From: Limanda limanda
Lineage: Eukaryota > Chordata > Actinopteri > Pleuronectiformes > Pleuronectidae
Direction of reading: 5' to 3'
Assembly (NCBI RefSeq): GCF_963576545.1
Contig: NC_083645.1
Location: 2,442,001 to 2,506,000, forward strand
DNA: 64,000 nucleotides
Under the pieces are notes generated by a model. It was not told the origin of the DNA and made no database searches. It saw nothing but the letters and a program-made list of their open reading frames with translations. Shown piece by piece: positions 15,691 to 28,085 of the stretch. The number at the start of each line of letters is the position of its first letter. The stretch's first letter is position 1. The position numbers and the translations under genes were made by a program.

Positions 15691-18600
15691 ATTGTATTTC
15701 TGATCTCACTCTTTTGGTGACAAACTTTACTTAGAGCTGAGCAAATGTTGATCTTACACTCCATGACCAATCAACTGCAGCTCACTATGAGCACCATATT
15801 CCAGCTGTGTGCCATGAACCCAGACCTGGAAGCGGTGACCCTCATCCTGTCGGCCTCATTCTCAGCTCCATACCAGACTGGGGTCAGAGGAAGGTCACTG
15901 CCTTGCAAGACCACTAGGACTAAACCCTAGAGGACAAGCAGATATACAATACTGAGGTCACCAAAGTCCCAAGATGCACCTAGAGATACTGTGGAGCTGG
16001 GACCAGCTGGTTTCCAAAGTTCTCAGGTTTAAGCACTCAAGACCTCCAGAGTAGTGTTGACACCATAGACTGTATATATAGGGTTGACACCAGGCATAAA
16101 CATAGAAATGGCTAAAATGCAAATGTATGAATATGGATGCAGCCCGTTAAACAGCTGTAGTGTTTGTATGAATTAAATGTTTTGTTTCTGTTTTTTCATC
16201 TCTGTTCCTCCCCTCACCTGGCAGCTGTGTTTTCTGGAAGTTAGTCGTGTCAGTTGATAGAGGGTCTTCTGTGCCACTGGTGAGTATTTTCTTGTCCACA
16301 CTGTGACACGGGTCAAGCAGCAATTGCAAGGGGTCAGTTCAGCCGGGACAGATAAAACAGTCTGCTACACCGGCAAAGAGTGAGGCTGATTGCCACAGTA
16401 ACAGCTTCTCTCTCTGAGGACCAATCAAGATATCACGGTTGGGCAATCTCTGTATTGTCACGTCTCCCAGGATCCAGAGACACAGAGAATGCTGGAGTGT
16501 CTCTAAGAGGACTGAGAGTTTTTAAATGGTTATTCAGTGAACTTGTGTCATCCCTGTCACTTTGGCTCCACAATGCGAGGTGCAGTCGCAGTGTGTTTAC
16601 TGCCAGTGCAGAGAAATAAACCTTCATCTACATTTTGCTTCTGTATTGTCCGGTTTGCAATTGGCAACTTTTACCAGAAGCTATGTTTGACATTCACAAG
16701 TGTTTTTCCCCTTATACAGCAGCAGCTATCATAGTTTGGAGTTTTGGCATACAAGGTAGACCTAGTTTCTTGACTTTTTCATCAAGATTCAGAAGAGGAA
16801 AGACGATTTGTTTCAAACACACTTTGAAATCCAAGCTAATGTATACAAGCTACTTTTGAGCAGGAAAAAGCCTGCTTTAAGACATCATATACATTTTTCT
16901 GGAAAAAAAATCTGTATGAACTTCATATGCCAACAAAAATCTAGGCAGACTCACGCAAATGTGTGTAGTTCCTGTTAACATTGTCTTTGTGAGCATGTTA
17001 GCATTCTTACATGCTTTTGGCTTTAATGATTCTGTGCTCCCATACAACAGAGCTCTCAGCATATAGCTGTAGACTCTTAAAGCTCGGCTTGGTAAACCTG
17101 GATAGCTTGCAAGAGCTAGTTACACTACAAGTACGCAGGCTTTACATCCCATCCCCACCCATTGGTCCTCTCGTCATAGCAATGCCTCCAAAACACATGA
17201 TTGTTCACTGCCTTACTACTGCTAGAAGCCAACCTTTCCGTGAATCACTCGCTTCAGCGGTGTAATGCCTCCCCGGCTTGTGAAGACTCCAGTCATGCAC
17301 ACTGAGAGCACGGGCAGGGTGCACAGACAGGCAGGTCAGTTAGTGACAGACAGGTACCACAGCCAGTCATTTTGTCCAAATGAAATGATTGGTGGTTTTT
17401 ATTAGAGTATTGCGAGGGCCACTGACACGCTTTTTTTCTTCTTTTCAGACGACTTTACCCAGTTATGGCTTTCTGGACGTGAAGAGGATTTCGATAAATA
17501 CCAACCCTTCCTTTAGATTATTTTCAAAGAGTACAGCACAACATGACAACACAGTCACAGTGAACACTACTTTGATGTGGCAGGTGTGCGGATCCAGATG
17601 GTTCCGGTAAACAAAATTGCCTGGTTGTGGCATCATGTGCAGCTAAATGCAACATCATCCTCTAAAATGGCATTCAGACAATGACACAAAATCAAATAAA
17701 CATCACAATCGAATCAACACATGATGTGGTGGTGTAACACTGGAGTAGAATGTGAAAGAATTAAAAGTGCGTAGCATCAGGGGTGGAACTGGAGCAGCTT
17801 TTTCATAAAAGGCCAATCTCAGCTTCCAGTATTGGTTTTTCCTAACACTGCTATCTATCTCGCCCTCTGTCTGTCTCTTCTTTAATTATCTGACTCTCTA
17901 GTTTTATCTCTTTGAGAGCACACTGACTGTTGTGATGCACCCTGCCCATTTGTCAGAGTCACAAAGCTGATATTGCCAGAGATACAGCACTGTAAAACTA
18001 TCTCCCCGGCACCACTGTCAGCCCAGTAATGGACATCAGCCATCATTCTACAACAGGACCTCATAGCACAAGTTAGTTTTGCCACAGATAGGTATTACAA
18101 CTCAATGCATCTATCATCTCACAGCCAGGCCTTTTGTCGCCCTGCCTGCTAACACAATGGCAGTGCAAAACAAGGCAGGGCACTCTGGTTAAGCATTGGC
18201 TTGTCAAAAGGTAAAGTCACTTTACCCCTGTCACGTCTCATTTGTTTAAAATACCAGTTGCTGGGCTCATGTTTTTATTTATTTTTTGTCACTGATGCCA
18301 TGTTCTGGTTAACTCTGATGAGACAATGACTCTATCCCCTTACACCGGAAAGCTATGAAGAGAAGACTGAGAAGAGTTTTGCAATGCTTTCATAGAAACT
18401 AACATGTCAGACAGTGTTAGTCCGACAGTACGTGGCTGCCAGTGACACTGAATAGTGCACTGCTAAAAAAGAATGACATCTGTGAACCAAAGAAAAAATT
18501 GTTTATCTGTCTTGTACATCTATTTGTGGCTAAAGGAGGAGCTTTGTGAAGTTTGACAAAAAAGCCCTCATAATGCCAGAGTGGTGTCTGGGTTATCTTA

Positions 18601-20740
18601 TGCTGGGCATTGAGATACGTTTAACAGACAGCTTCACAGACTACACAGGAAAATTAGAAGTGTGGAATTTCAGAGACATGGATAAAATACCAGATACAGA
18701 GCGTGTCACAAAAAGACGGGTTGTAAGAAAGAAGTGTAAGATCCAGTGTGTGTGTGTGTGTGTCACCCGACTTTATGAAAAGTTCAACAGTCCTGTTTTT
18801 TTATGTGCACCTTCTGCACGCATGCACCAATGTCAGATCGTGTCACCAACCTCATGGAGGTGCAACACAATTGTTTTGGAAATCTCTGTATACGATGGCA
18901 TAGGTATGTATGGAAAGCAAATATGGGACGAAAGATATTAATTCACATTTCCACCAAAATGTATTTCTCATTGCTGACTGAGCCCTGTGTACACAGCCAA
19001 GAGCATCTGAGAGACGCAGCATGAAGTCAGCATTCATGTGCAGGCTGCTCTATATGAGATGTCTGTTCAGTCCTACAAAAAAAGTGCTGGCAAAAAAAAT
19101 CAAACATACAACAAAGGGGAAAATACATTGACTGTAAAATTAACAATAACCACATTTAGCAGATCATAGGTAGTTCCATTCTTTGTACCCAGCAGTCATA
19201 TATCCCACTGCAACATCGAATGAAGTAATATGAACCATTGAACATCTTTCAAAATGAATCCTAACTATGAAGCTTTTTATCATCTGCATGCATTACAATG
19301 CACTTCAAGTGCATTTCCTGGTGATTCATCAGCGCAGACTCTCATGTGTATGATTGAGGATTTAGATTTGGCTAAGAGGCCTATGAAGAGTGAGAGAAAA
19401 CGCTGCAGACCTGGAGGGGAACTTTATTATTTCCTGAGTCACGCTGGCGACGCGCTGAGCTGTGCATCCTCTCCACATGTGCAACAAATGATTCATGTTA
19501 CCTGGCAACAGGGCATCACAAGCTTTAAATAGATCCAGTCCAGCAGAAATATCAAAATCTTTCCTTGCTAAAGTAATTTTTTAATTTGTAAACTCTCTGA
19601 ATGGGAAACGATGGATAGGTGGTTAGATAGATAGATTTTGCTCCAAATCTCTTAAGCTCCTTTCAGAGAAGAGTTGAACTCCGGATAATCACCTGAAATT
19701 ATCTGGAGCAGTTTTTGTGCAAAAATAAAGGAAGAAGCTCTACATATTCTCCCTTTCTCCTGCCAATCCATTGGTAAAAACTTTAAATAATGTCCAAATG
19801 AGCCCACAGGGGAGTTTATCTGGAGTATTCAGTTTGAGTAAATGGGCATGTTAATGACTAACATGCGACAGATGCAAAAACTCACCAAAATCAGGTGTCA
19901 CCCACGTGTCAGATGGGGACAAAGATGTCAACTTGGAAAGACAAGCTGGTATGTGTAGTGTACAAGCCAAGGACAATGGTTATATTGTTGGAAGATATGT
20001 TATAGAAGGGGGGCATTGGCTAGACTGTGATCCATGAGTGTCAGAGTTTATATTCCTCTCCGACATAAAATAGAATAGATAATTTCCATACTCAAATGTG
20101 AAAGCTGCACACCTATACTTATCTAGACTTGTTTTCTTGTCTCTTATGCTTGAGTAATTCAGATCTCTTGGGTTTTTCATGTTTTAATTTTTGACAAGAT
20201 TTCTGAAAAACACAAACGTATCAAAGTGGACTCAAAAGCATTTTCTGGTGCTTTCAACGGCAGCTCATGATACAACTAAACTACTTATTAAACTACTCTC
20301 CTTAAGGTTATAATTGAGCTCAGATTTTGTAATCAGATTACTGCTTCTTTGTGCATTTAGCCGGTTTGAACAGCCCATCAGTCCATGGTGTGATAACTGA
20401 AGTCATCGGTTGTAGGGGATTGTTTTTGATGGTGTGTTTCACAAATTAATTGGTAAAGAATGTTCTCTTGAGTTGAGAAATAAAAAATCAAACAGCTGCA
20501 CAAGCTGTAATGACTCTCGGCTTAGATGAATCCTTGTGAAAAGACACAAACACACATCACTTAGGAGTTGACAGGGAAGAGAAGGAAACAGTTTGACCAG
20601 ATGTGACCACCGATGGATGATGGTAACGTAGAGCCACCTGAGTCAGGCTCATAAAAATAACACAGCATAACAAATGTTGTGATTCAAAGTTAATATGTAA
20701 TATTGATGTCTTGTTTAAATGTAACTTTCAAAAACGTACA
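15691..20740. other. Non-coding DNA, mostly featureless
   Basis: No gene is recognised. A 131-codon plus-strand frame at 18546-18941 contains a GT tract and no known motif. Two scraps resemble dispersed repeats: CACCATAGACTGTATATATA at 16063, a phrase common in fish DNA, and TTTCAGAGAAGAGTTGAACT...AAATTATCTGGAG at 19660-19712, related to a stretch near 58.7 kb. Confidence 0.5.
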
Positions 20741-20874
20741 CGTACACACACACACACACACACACACACGCACGCATTCTTGCGGCTTGTCATTCAGCTG
20801 GGCTGGTTTGTGATGTGGCTTGGCTTGGGACATTAATCATTGAAGACTCCAGTCCGTATGGCTCCCATTATGTC

Positions 20875-20925
<51 letters not shown>

Positions 20926-21118
20926 ATGTGTGTGTGTCAGAGGGAGACAGGGAGAGAGAGAGTGGCAGCACAGGCTGTGTCCTGTCTCAGGGGAAATCTG
21001 AGCATTCATATTAGCACTATACTTTCTTTGTATGTGGTAGGCCCTCTAACACAAACACAAACACACACACACACACACGCATGCACGCACGCACGCACAC
21101 ACGCACACACACACGCAC
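20741..21118 (+). repeat. Cluster of CA and GT microsatellites
   Basis: CA array at 20744-20774, GT array at 20876-20937, and a CA/GCAC mixed array at about 21056-21118. The intervening DNA is unremarkable. The 112-codon open frame across it is a product of the repeats. Confidence 0.95.
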
Positions 21119-22118
21119 AGAGGTTATATGACAGTGAGAGCCATCTGTGCTGAAGATATCAGGTTTATGAGGTACCACTTGTATTAATTATCCTCATGTT
21201 GCGCTTGTAATCAGCTTGTGAAAACAATATTTATTGTATCTAATGTTACCTGTAAAGAGCAATTTCTAAATTTAGGAACAAACAAAGCTGCTGAAATTTA
21301 AATCTTGGATGTGAGGAAATATATAATCCTCTTTGCTGCAAAAAACTCATAATAGTCAAATAGTGCTTTAGATTATCATTAACCATTTATCTGGCTGACC
21401 TTTCACTACATTAAACAATAAATTATAACTCACAAAAACTATGAAGTGTTTTTGACAGAAAGCAGCGTGCACTAACTGGGACTGTCCAGTGGCCACATGT
21501 GGGCTTGTGATGGGTTGGATGCTGGTGGTGTGGTAGGGAGGGTTAATGGGGGAAGTGGAGTGACAGAGTAAGTGTCCAGCTCCATGTCAGAAGCATGGGT
21601 CAGGGCAGGGGTCAAACACACAAAGGCTGCTGAGGTCAGAGAAGCGTAATTCAGACAGTTTACCCCAAGCTAAAACACTCTCAATTAACAAGTCAGCCAC
21701 ATGGTAACACACAGTGAAATCCATCTGCTCAGCAGCGCAAACACACTGTCACTGGACAACACCAACACACACAATCCAGTGTGCTGTGCTGCACATTGTA
21801 CTTATTGCTCAATTTACATAGCTTTGTGTTGAAAGGTTTTGAATTGCTATAGTTCTTGCAGTTTTTTCCTTACTCATATTGTTTTATTAATTATTTTCCA
21901 GACAGTTTTTTAGTTGCCAGGTAACGCTACTTCCTCTCTACATGAAGTGCTCATAGTTTCTAAATGTTCACACTATATCAATTAGATTATAAATAAGTAA
22001 ATAAAACAACATTCAAAGAGTAAATATAATATTTGTTTGAATATGTTTTGATAAAAAATTAAATATTTAAGTTATCCTGCATTTATTAGAAGCCAGAACT
22101 TTGGAACTATATATATAT
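21119..22118. other. Non-coding DNA, nothing recognised
   Basis: No gene, RNA or repeat family is recognised apart from a short TA run at 22107-22124. Confidence 0.55.
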
Positions 22119-22277
22119 ATATATACAGGCAATTTAGAGTCTCCAGTTAACCAAAGCTGCATTTTTCTGGACTGAGAGAGAAAATGAAGAGACTTTTATT
22201 TGGGTGAATGTCAGTTTCAAACTGAAAGCATTCTTGCTGTAAGGTGATGGTACTAATCGCTGAACACCATGCCGCCA
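22119..22277 (+). repeat. Dispersed teleost repeat (GGCAATTTAGAGTC family)
   Basis: CAGGCAATTTAGAGTCTCCA and GTTAACC at the left, and TTCTTGCTGTAAGGTGATGG...CGCTGAACACCATGCCGCCA at the right, follow the order of a very common fish repeat. In the consensus these are '...GGGCAATTTAGAGTC...' and '...CTTGCTGTGAGGCGACAG...CACCGTGCCGCC'. The middle (normally TGCATGTCTTTGGACTGTGG) is reduced to TTTTTCTGGACTGAG. Other pieces of the family are at 25105 and 58290. Confidence 0.7.
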
Positions 22278-23721
22278 CTAATATTAATAATGTTTCTCAA
22301 CTCTAAAATAACAGAGTGCATGTGATGTAGCTTCTAATGCTGACTGGCGAAATTTGTGGACAACCTAAACAAATTATATGAAAGTCAATGACCTTGATGG
22401 ATGGGGTCATTCAATGCTTCACCTTTAGGCTTTAATGCATCGCTAAATGGGAAAGCTTTTCGATAGAATCCCTTGATGGGCCCATTATTCCAAGGAAATC
22501 CATTCATCTTGAACTTTTCTGTAGCAAGGCAGACAGTCAGGGTGTGGAGGTCGAGGGTGGGGAAAGGGTGTGTACTGTAAATGTTTGACTTTCATGCAAG
22601 AAACAGGCATATGGGTCCCATCACTGAGTTCATTAAGTTCCCCTTTTAATAACAGTAACTACAACCTTTCCCATATATCTATGTCGTTCATGTGCAGATA
22701 CCGTTGAAAGATTTCATATATGTGAAGCTGGCTTTTGCCATAATATCCCATGTTGACATTTTTGCCTGGCTTACATCAAGAAATAAATAATTAAATGCAA
22801 TTTTCGGTAAGACTAGTGGATAGTTTTTATGAGGCGCCCCTGGCACCGGTGTGAGACTTTGAAACTGTCTTACTCAAATGAAACCCCGACTTTGATAAAT
22901 TACAATAATCTTAGTTCTTAAAAAGAAGAAGAACATTTTAAAACCCACCTGGATGCTGCATTATTTTCCAACAGAGTCCTTTCTGCTCAGAGCGTACATT
23001 GGGTTCACAACAATTATTCCTTTGAATCCATTCATCCTGCTTTCTATCCAGGCAGTGGTGGCAGCTCACAGACCTCTCAGCAGTAGAATGGCTCTCTGAT
23101 GCAGCTGGGAGCATTTTCTCCACTGCGGCATCATTATTCTCCTATCGATCTCGACCAAGGCTCTTCGATTTATGAAAGACACCTGCGTGTTTCTGAAAAT
23201 GTATAAATCATGCCACTAAAAGTGAGTGCTTCACCCCCTGGGAAGCTATCTGCCGTGCTTAAACACACGTCACACCTCTCAGGTTTTAGACTGCCAGAAT
23301 AAATAGCTCAATGCCCTCTTTAACTGAGGTCTTTTGGTCTGTCCTCACATTTATTCACACAAAGCCTGAAATGAGATGTGAAAGGAAACAATAATAGCAA
23401 TAGTAAGATCGACATGGTTATTTGTGATTTTTAATCACGGTGAAAATGACCTTGAAAACTAAATTTGAATGGATATCTACATAAATTGTCAGGAGATATA
23501 TTACCTATAAAGTTATATGTAGAGATGGAATCAAAGGTTAAAAAGGCAATTTCCGCTCCTGATTTTCTTCATAATGCCAACAAAGTCTCTAAATTTCCCC
23601 ATAGTCACAAGACACATTTTGAATTTCAGCAGCATAATTGAGTTTCAATCTATCATCAGTGAGGTGGGAGGATATGTGGCAACTACAAAACATCAGCAAT
23701 ATATTAAATGCAATTTTTTTT
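22278..23721. other. Non-coding DNA, nothing recognised
   Basis: Only short open frames without motifs. No repeat or RNA gene is recognised. Confidence 0.55.
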
Positions 23722-23947
23722 TCATTCAATTCATTTGTGTCGCACCAAATCATCAAATGCATTATTTCAAGGACTTAGCATAGTAAGGTAATATAAAGAG
23801 AAGCCCAATGATATTCAAGAACTCAGAGGGGAAAAAATATATTTAACAGGAAGAAACAGAAGCGAACTCGGTGGTTAATGTGAGGGTCTCTGCCAAGGCC
23901 TGTTGGGCTGAGAGAGAAATTATTGGGGGAGCGAGGTGAAAGAGGAC

Positions 23948-24014
<67 letters not shown>

Positions 24015-24060
24015 TATTAATATCTCTTTATAAATAATGCGGCCCTCTGCCACCCATCAG
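23722..24060 (+). repeat. Diverged dispersed repeat with embedded (TA)n/(GA)n array
   Basis: CATTCAATTCATTTGTGTCG and CACCAAATCATC at 23724 are a diverged head of the TTTGTATAGCGCCAAATCAC family. A TTTAACAGGAAGAAACAGAAG segment and a GGTCTCTGCCAAGGCCTGTT...GGGCTGAGAGAG segment follow in the family's order. A TA dinucleotide run (about 23950-24000) flanked by GAGAGAGAGAGA (24001-24014) sits at its 3' side, as is usual for this family. Confidence 0.55.
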
Positions 24061-25104
24061 GAGTGCGAATCAGGAAAGCACAAGCTATTTTCCAATCTTT
24101 GCTCAAACTGAACTTCTGAATCATTACTTTTTCTACCATTGAGAAACAATGGATTATTGGGGGTTGGCGTGCCTTAACCCCACTTCCCAGCACTGACTAC
24201 TAAAGGCGTCTTTTGAATTTACATGGTCGCGGCACTCCAGCCAAACACTTTTTTTTTTCACTTCTAAATATGCTATTATGAATCTACTAAACATGAGGGA
24301 AAATGAAATGTAAAAATGTAAATGAACCCTCGTGTTTGTTTTAAATGTGGGACTGACATCAGGAAATGGTTAACATGGTTTTGCATAAATTCTGGCAGCA
24401 GAGGTAAACGGTTAGCTGGGCTAACCACATCTTCACTCTTCTTACTTCCATAAAAGAGCATTTGTTTGTCAAAATACTGAACTATGGCACTGACTCCATG
24501 TAGATGCAGAGAGCGGAGCACCACCTGCTTCGAAATTACAGTAATAATTTGATCAGAACAGCATGTCCCAAAAAGGAAAGCAATGTTCTCGTCTGTAAGG
24601 TGAAGAATCACACATTATGAAGATGCAGCTGCCTTAATGTGCTGCCAAGGACCCATTGTCTGTTTCAGATTAAAATCTCTTAGTATGTGTTGGAAAAGGT
24701 TGTTTTAGAAAACAATGAGTTAAATTCTAACCAAACTTTTGCTGCAGCCAAAAACATACTTTCTCACTACTGGAACCTCTTCATGAGAACCGAAATGGAG
24801 GAATGAACACCGTGCACGTGCTGCAGCTGCTGAGTTAGCAATGGCCCATCCTGAGGGAGTTCTGTGATATTGAAAGTAGATGAAACTTCAGAATATGTTT
24901 GTGTCCTGCAGGATTTCACTGTCTTAGTCTAGCCAGTCGCTTTGTGTAACCAAAAGCAGGGACTGTGTGATTGCAGGTGGAGTTCTGCTCATGGTGAATA
25001 ACATCACAGTATCACCACAACATTACAATAATACAATAGTTATTTATTTGAGTCTACCTCAGTCACCCCTTCATTACCTTTGTAACCCCATAGCCAATCA
25101 CGTC
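24061..25104. other. Non-coding DNA, nothing recognised
   Basis: A 111-codon minus-strand frame (24276-24611) has no recognisable domain, and its reading frame has no splice or start context I can support. Nothing else stands out. Confidence 0.5.
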
Positions 25105-25210
25105 TGACTGTGGGTGAGAGTCGGTGTAAACCCTGGACAGGTCACCAGTGTATCACAGGGGCTACATTCAGACACGGACAACCTCATATTCACACCCGAC
25201 AATTGAGTCT
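25105..25210 (+). repeat. Fragment of the GGCAATTTAGAGTC-family repeat
   Basis: TGAGAGTCGGTGTAAACCCT, GGACAGGTCACCAGTGTATC, ACAGGGGCTACATTCAGACA and TATTCACACCCGACAATTGA follow phrase by phrase the 5' part of the family ('GGACAGGTCGCCAGCC...CAGGGCCAACACACAGAGAC'). The copy stops before the TGCATGTC segment. Confidence 0.65.
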
Positions 25211-27784
25211 GTATGAATAAAAATATAAATTAAAGATCATAAATAAAATAATGTGAAATTTATAAATATGCAAGCTAGTTCAGGCAAGTCCATCACTCCA
25301 TCCATTCCCTGCTGTGCAATACACTGTTCAGCAGTGATGCTGCATGTGCTCTGCTCACTCTTTCTGCCACACTGCTCTCACCAGAGCTGTTCTTCCAATA
25401 TTGCAGCTTGAAAACAATCTCTGTCCACACAAGTGTATCTCTGTATGTCTGTAACTCAGTGTCACAAATTATCCATGGTACATTCTAACATACCTGAAAA
25501 GTACGCTTAGGAACGGTTTACATTTGAACTCCAGTTCCTGGTATATCGGTATCAGTACACAACATTACTTTTTTCAGTACTCTGCACTCTTTGTAATACT
25601 AGAAATGCATATTGAAAAAACATGTACAGTAGGTTGTGATATGGACCTTAAAGTTGTTTGTGAGCCTCCAGTAAACCGAGAAAAGAAGAGGATTCAAACC
25701 AAGTCCAAGCTAACCAACAGTGAAGAGCCATAACTTATCCAACTGGCAAATTAATTACCTCAAGTCGATTTCTGTGAAGCTCAGAATGCTTTACATAAAG
25801 TTTTGTCATCCATGAAGGGTTCAACTTTTTTGGCACTGGTTGCAGGCGAGTGGCTGCTGCGGGGGACTTGGCTTTCAGGCAATATAATAAAATACTGCTC
25901 AGCTTGAAGATATATTTTGTGTTTGACCAGGTGACTCATCAGGTTAATTGCGTGCTTTTGATTCTGCCAACTGAGACTGCATTTCGCTTGCCTTTGCCTC
26001 TGATTACTGACATCATCCCCTGATGCACACCTTCCCAGAAAGGGACCCTCGCTTGCAATGCAGATGCACTTGTACTGAGGTATAAATGCATAAGCCAGTT
26101 GCAAAGGCTCTCCATAGAGTCGACTTTTTCTCTCACCATGATGTTTTAACTTGCACTCTTACCAAGTGAATAAACGTAAATCCCTGCTCAGTTCTAGCAA
26201 TCTAATTTGGTCGGTACCCTTAAAAGAACCTAGTTTTGTACCCGTCCCTACTGCAAACACATTCCTGTAACACTGGACTATGCCCATGATAGTGTTAAAA
26301 AGGAGGAAGAGGTGGTTTAAGGGCTAAAAAACAGTGGACTAGAGTGGGGCTCAGGCTGCAATAATCTGTCCAAATGTGACAAGGCCCAAGAAAGAACTAG
26401 CCATACCAGTCCAAAGCCCGACAGGCATTCTCTTTATGTGTGTGAATCTGACCTGAGCCCGATGTTCTCCCCAATTACAGGCACATGCAGCATAAAACAA
26501 GTAGATAGCCACGCCAACATCACCAAACATTATTATTATTTCAACATGTCTGTGACTCGTTCGGTACCGATGGGCTCGGGTCAGGTATCCAGACAAAAAG
26601 GTGGATGCAAGCTGTAAATTTAGGATATTCGTCTGTAACCGAAATGTGGTGTGGATGTAACCTCTGACTCTGAGAATCGTTGTCACTCCCTCTTCCCGCT
26701 GTGCTATAATTGGTAATTATTTGAGATGTGGTTCCAGCCTCCATTCCACAAATGAATACTTCTTATAGTCTCCTGTCCAGTCACATTATTATAACTTCCA
26801 CCGAATCCCCCAGTGTTTGATGTTAATGTTAATTTGTGTTAGAAATTGATTTTGTTTCATTAAAATTAACCGGTTTCATTTCTCTCCATCAGTGTGGACT
26901 ACTCATTATCACCATAGACATTGAACTCATATCGCTTTCCCTGGGATTTAAATGTGCTTCATGTTCATATTGTTATAGCCACAGTAAATTTCTGAAACAA
27001 TGCAGGATTTAGCCTTTGGGCCCAATTTGCCAACCTCGACTGTAGAATGTTTTGTTTGAGACAATGTGATTTTAGTTGTGCTCCTGTCTCCCTAAATCAC
27101 AGCCAGCTAAAGATCCACTGGGGAGCCTTTTGTTGTGGAGAACTCACGGAGCCCATTCTCCTGCTTTTTAAACCAATGGACTTCATACACAGTAATCCTT
27201 AATTAGGCCTGTGGCATTTTACAGCACAGCTCACTGCACTCACCTCACCCTCCTGCCAGTACACAGCAACACTTTAAAGTGTATTGATCTATGGCACTGC
27301 AGGGGTCTGCTGCCTGCACCCATTAACACACAGTCACATCAGTATATATGTATGTTTGTGTGTGTGTAAATAGGTGCACATCACTAACTCTGAAACAAAG
27401 AGTGGTTACAATCTAGTCCCATTTGGTGACCCACCATCCACGCACAGAAATGAGGGGCAGCCCTGAATAATGACCAAGCAAATCATTTTTGGTGCTTACA
27501 GACAGCCAGGGGCGGGCCTGAAAGGTAACTAAACTAAATGGAATTTTGAATGGGATGGCGAGACATATGGGCGGGACTGTTTTTGCTAGTGGCTGCAGTG
27601 GGAAGGTAGTAAGTGGATGGGCTGCCACCTCTGCCAACTCACACACATTCATTCTCATACACACACTTTCCCCAGCATAGCCTAATGGAGCATGGAGCAA
27701 GAAACAGACGTGCAGCGGACAAAGTGTTTGCAGAATGCGATGAACCAGTAGTCATAGCAATGTACCAGTTTTATGTAAAGTTAT
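25211..27784. other. Non-coding DNA, nothing recognised
   Basis: Open frames are short and unsupported, including a 111-codon minus-strand frame at 26351-26686. Complementary scraps CTGACCTGAGCCCGAT (26446) and ATGGGCTCGGGTCAGG (26570) form a weak inverted repeat that may mark an unidentified repeat. Confidence 0.45.
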
Positions 27785-28085
27785 TTTCAGTCTCTCTGTG
27801 GTCGTTTTGTGTCTTTGTGGTTGTTGTGAGTCTCCTTGTGGTCATCAAACATCTCTTTGTGAGTGTCTATGTGGTCATTTGGAGTATCAATTTCTGTCTC
27901 TTGTTGACATTGTGTGACTCTTTGTGGTTGGTTTGTGCCTTGTTAGTTGTTTTACATCTCTTTGTGGTCACTTTGTGTCCCTGTGTGGTCTTTTTCTGTC
28001 TCTTTATGATGGCTTTGCACCTCTTCAGTAGTTTCTGGTCATTTTGCCTTTCATTTTTGGACATTTTGGTTCTCTCATTTCATTG
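27785..28085 (+). repeat. Degenerate minisatellite (TCTCTTTGTGGTCATTTTG-like unit)
   Basis: The phrase TCTCTTTGTGGTC/TTGTGGTCATTTGTGTC recurs about every 21-30 bases in many variants (for example near 27790, 27850, 27900, 27955 and 28000). This is a decayed tandem repeat of a kind common in fish. Most spacings are multiples of three, so a 157-codon frame stays open and gives a repetitive hydrophobic, low-complexity peptide. I do not regard it as a gene. Confidence 0.7.

Noticed and set aside
18546..18941. 131-codon plus-strand frame
   Set aside because: No domain, contains a GT tract, no splice or promoter context that I could support.
20744..21118. Possible CRISPR-like array
   Set aside because: These are dinucleotide microsatellites with no spacer structure, in a eukaryotic genome.
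26351..26686. 111-codon minus-strand frame with a possible membrane segment
   Set aside because: No family match, overlapping competing frame, and weak inverted-repeat scraps suggest repeat-derived DNA.
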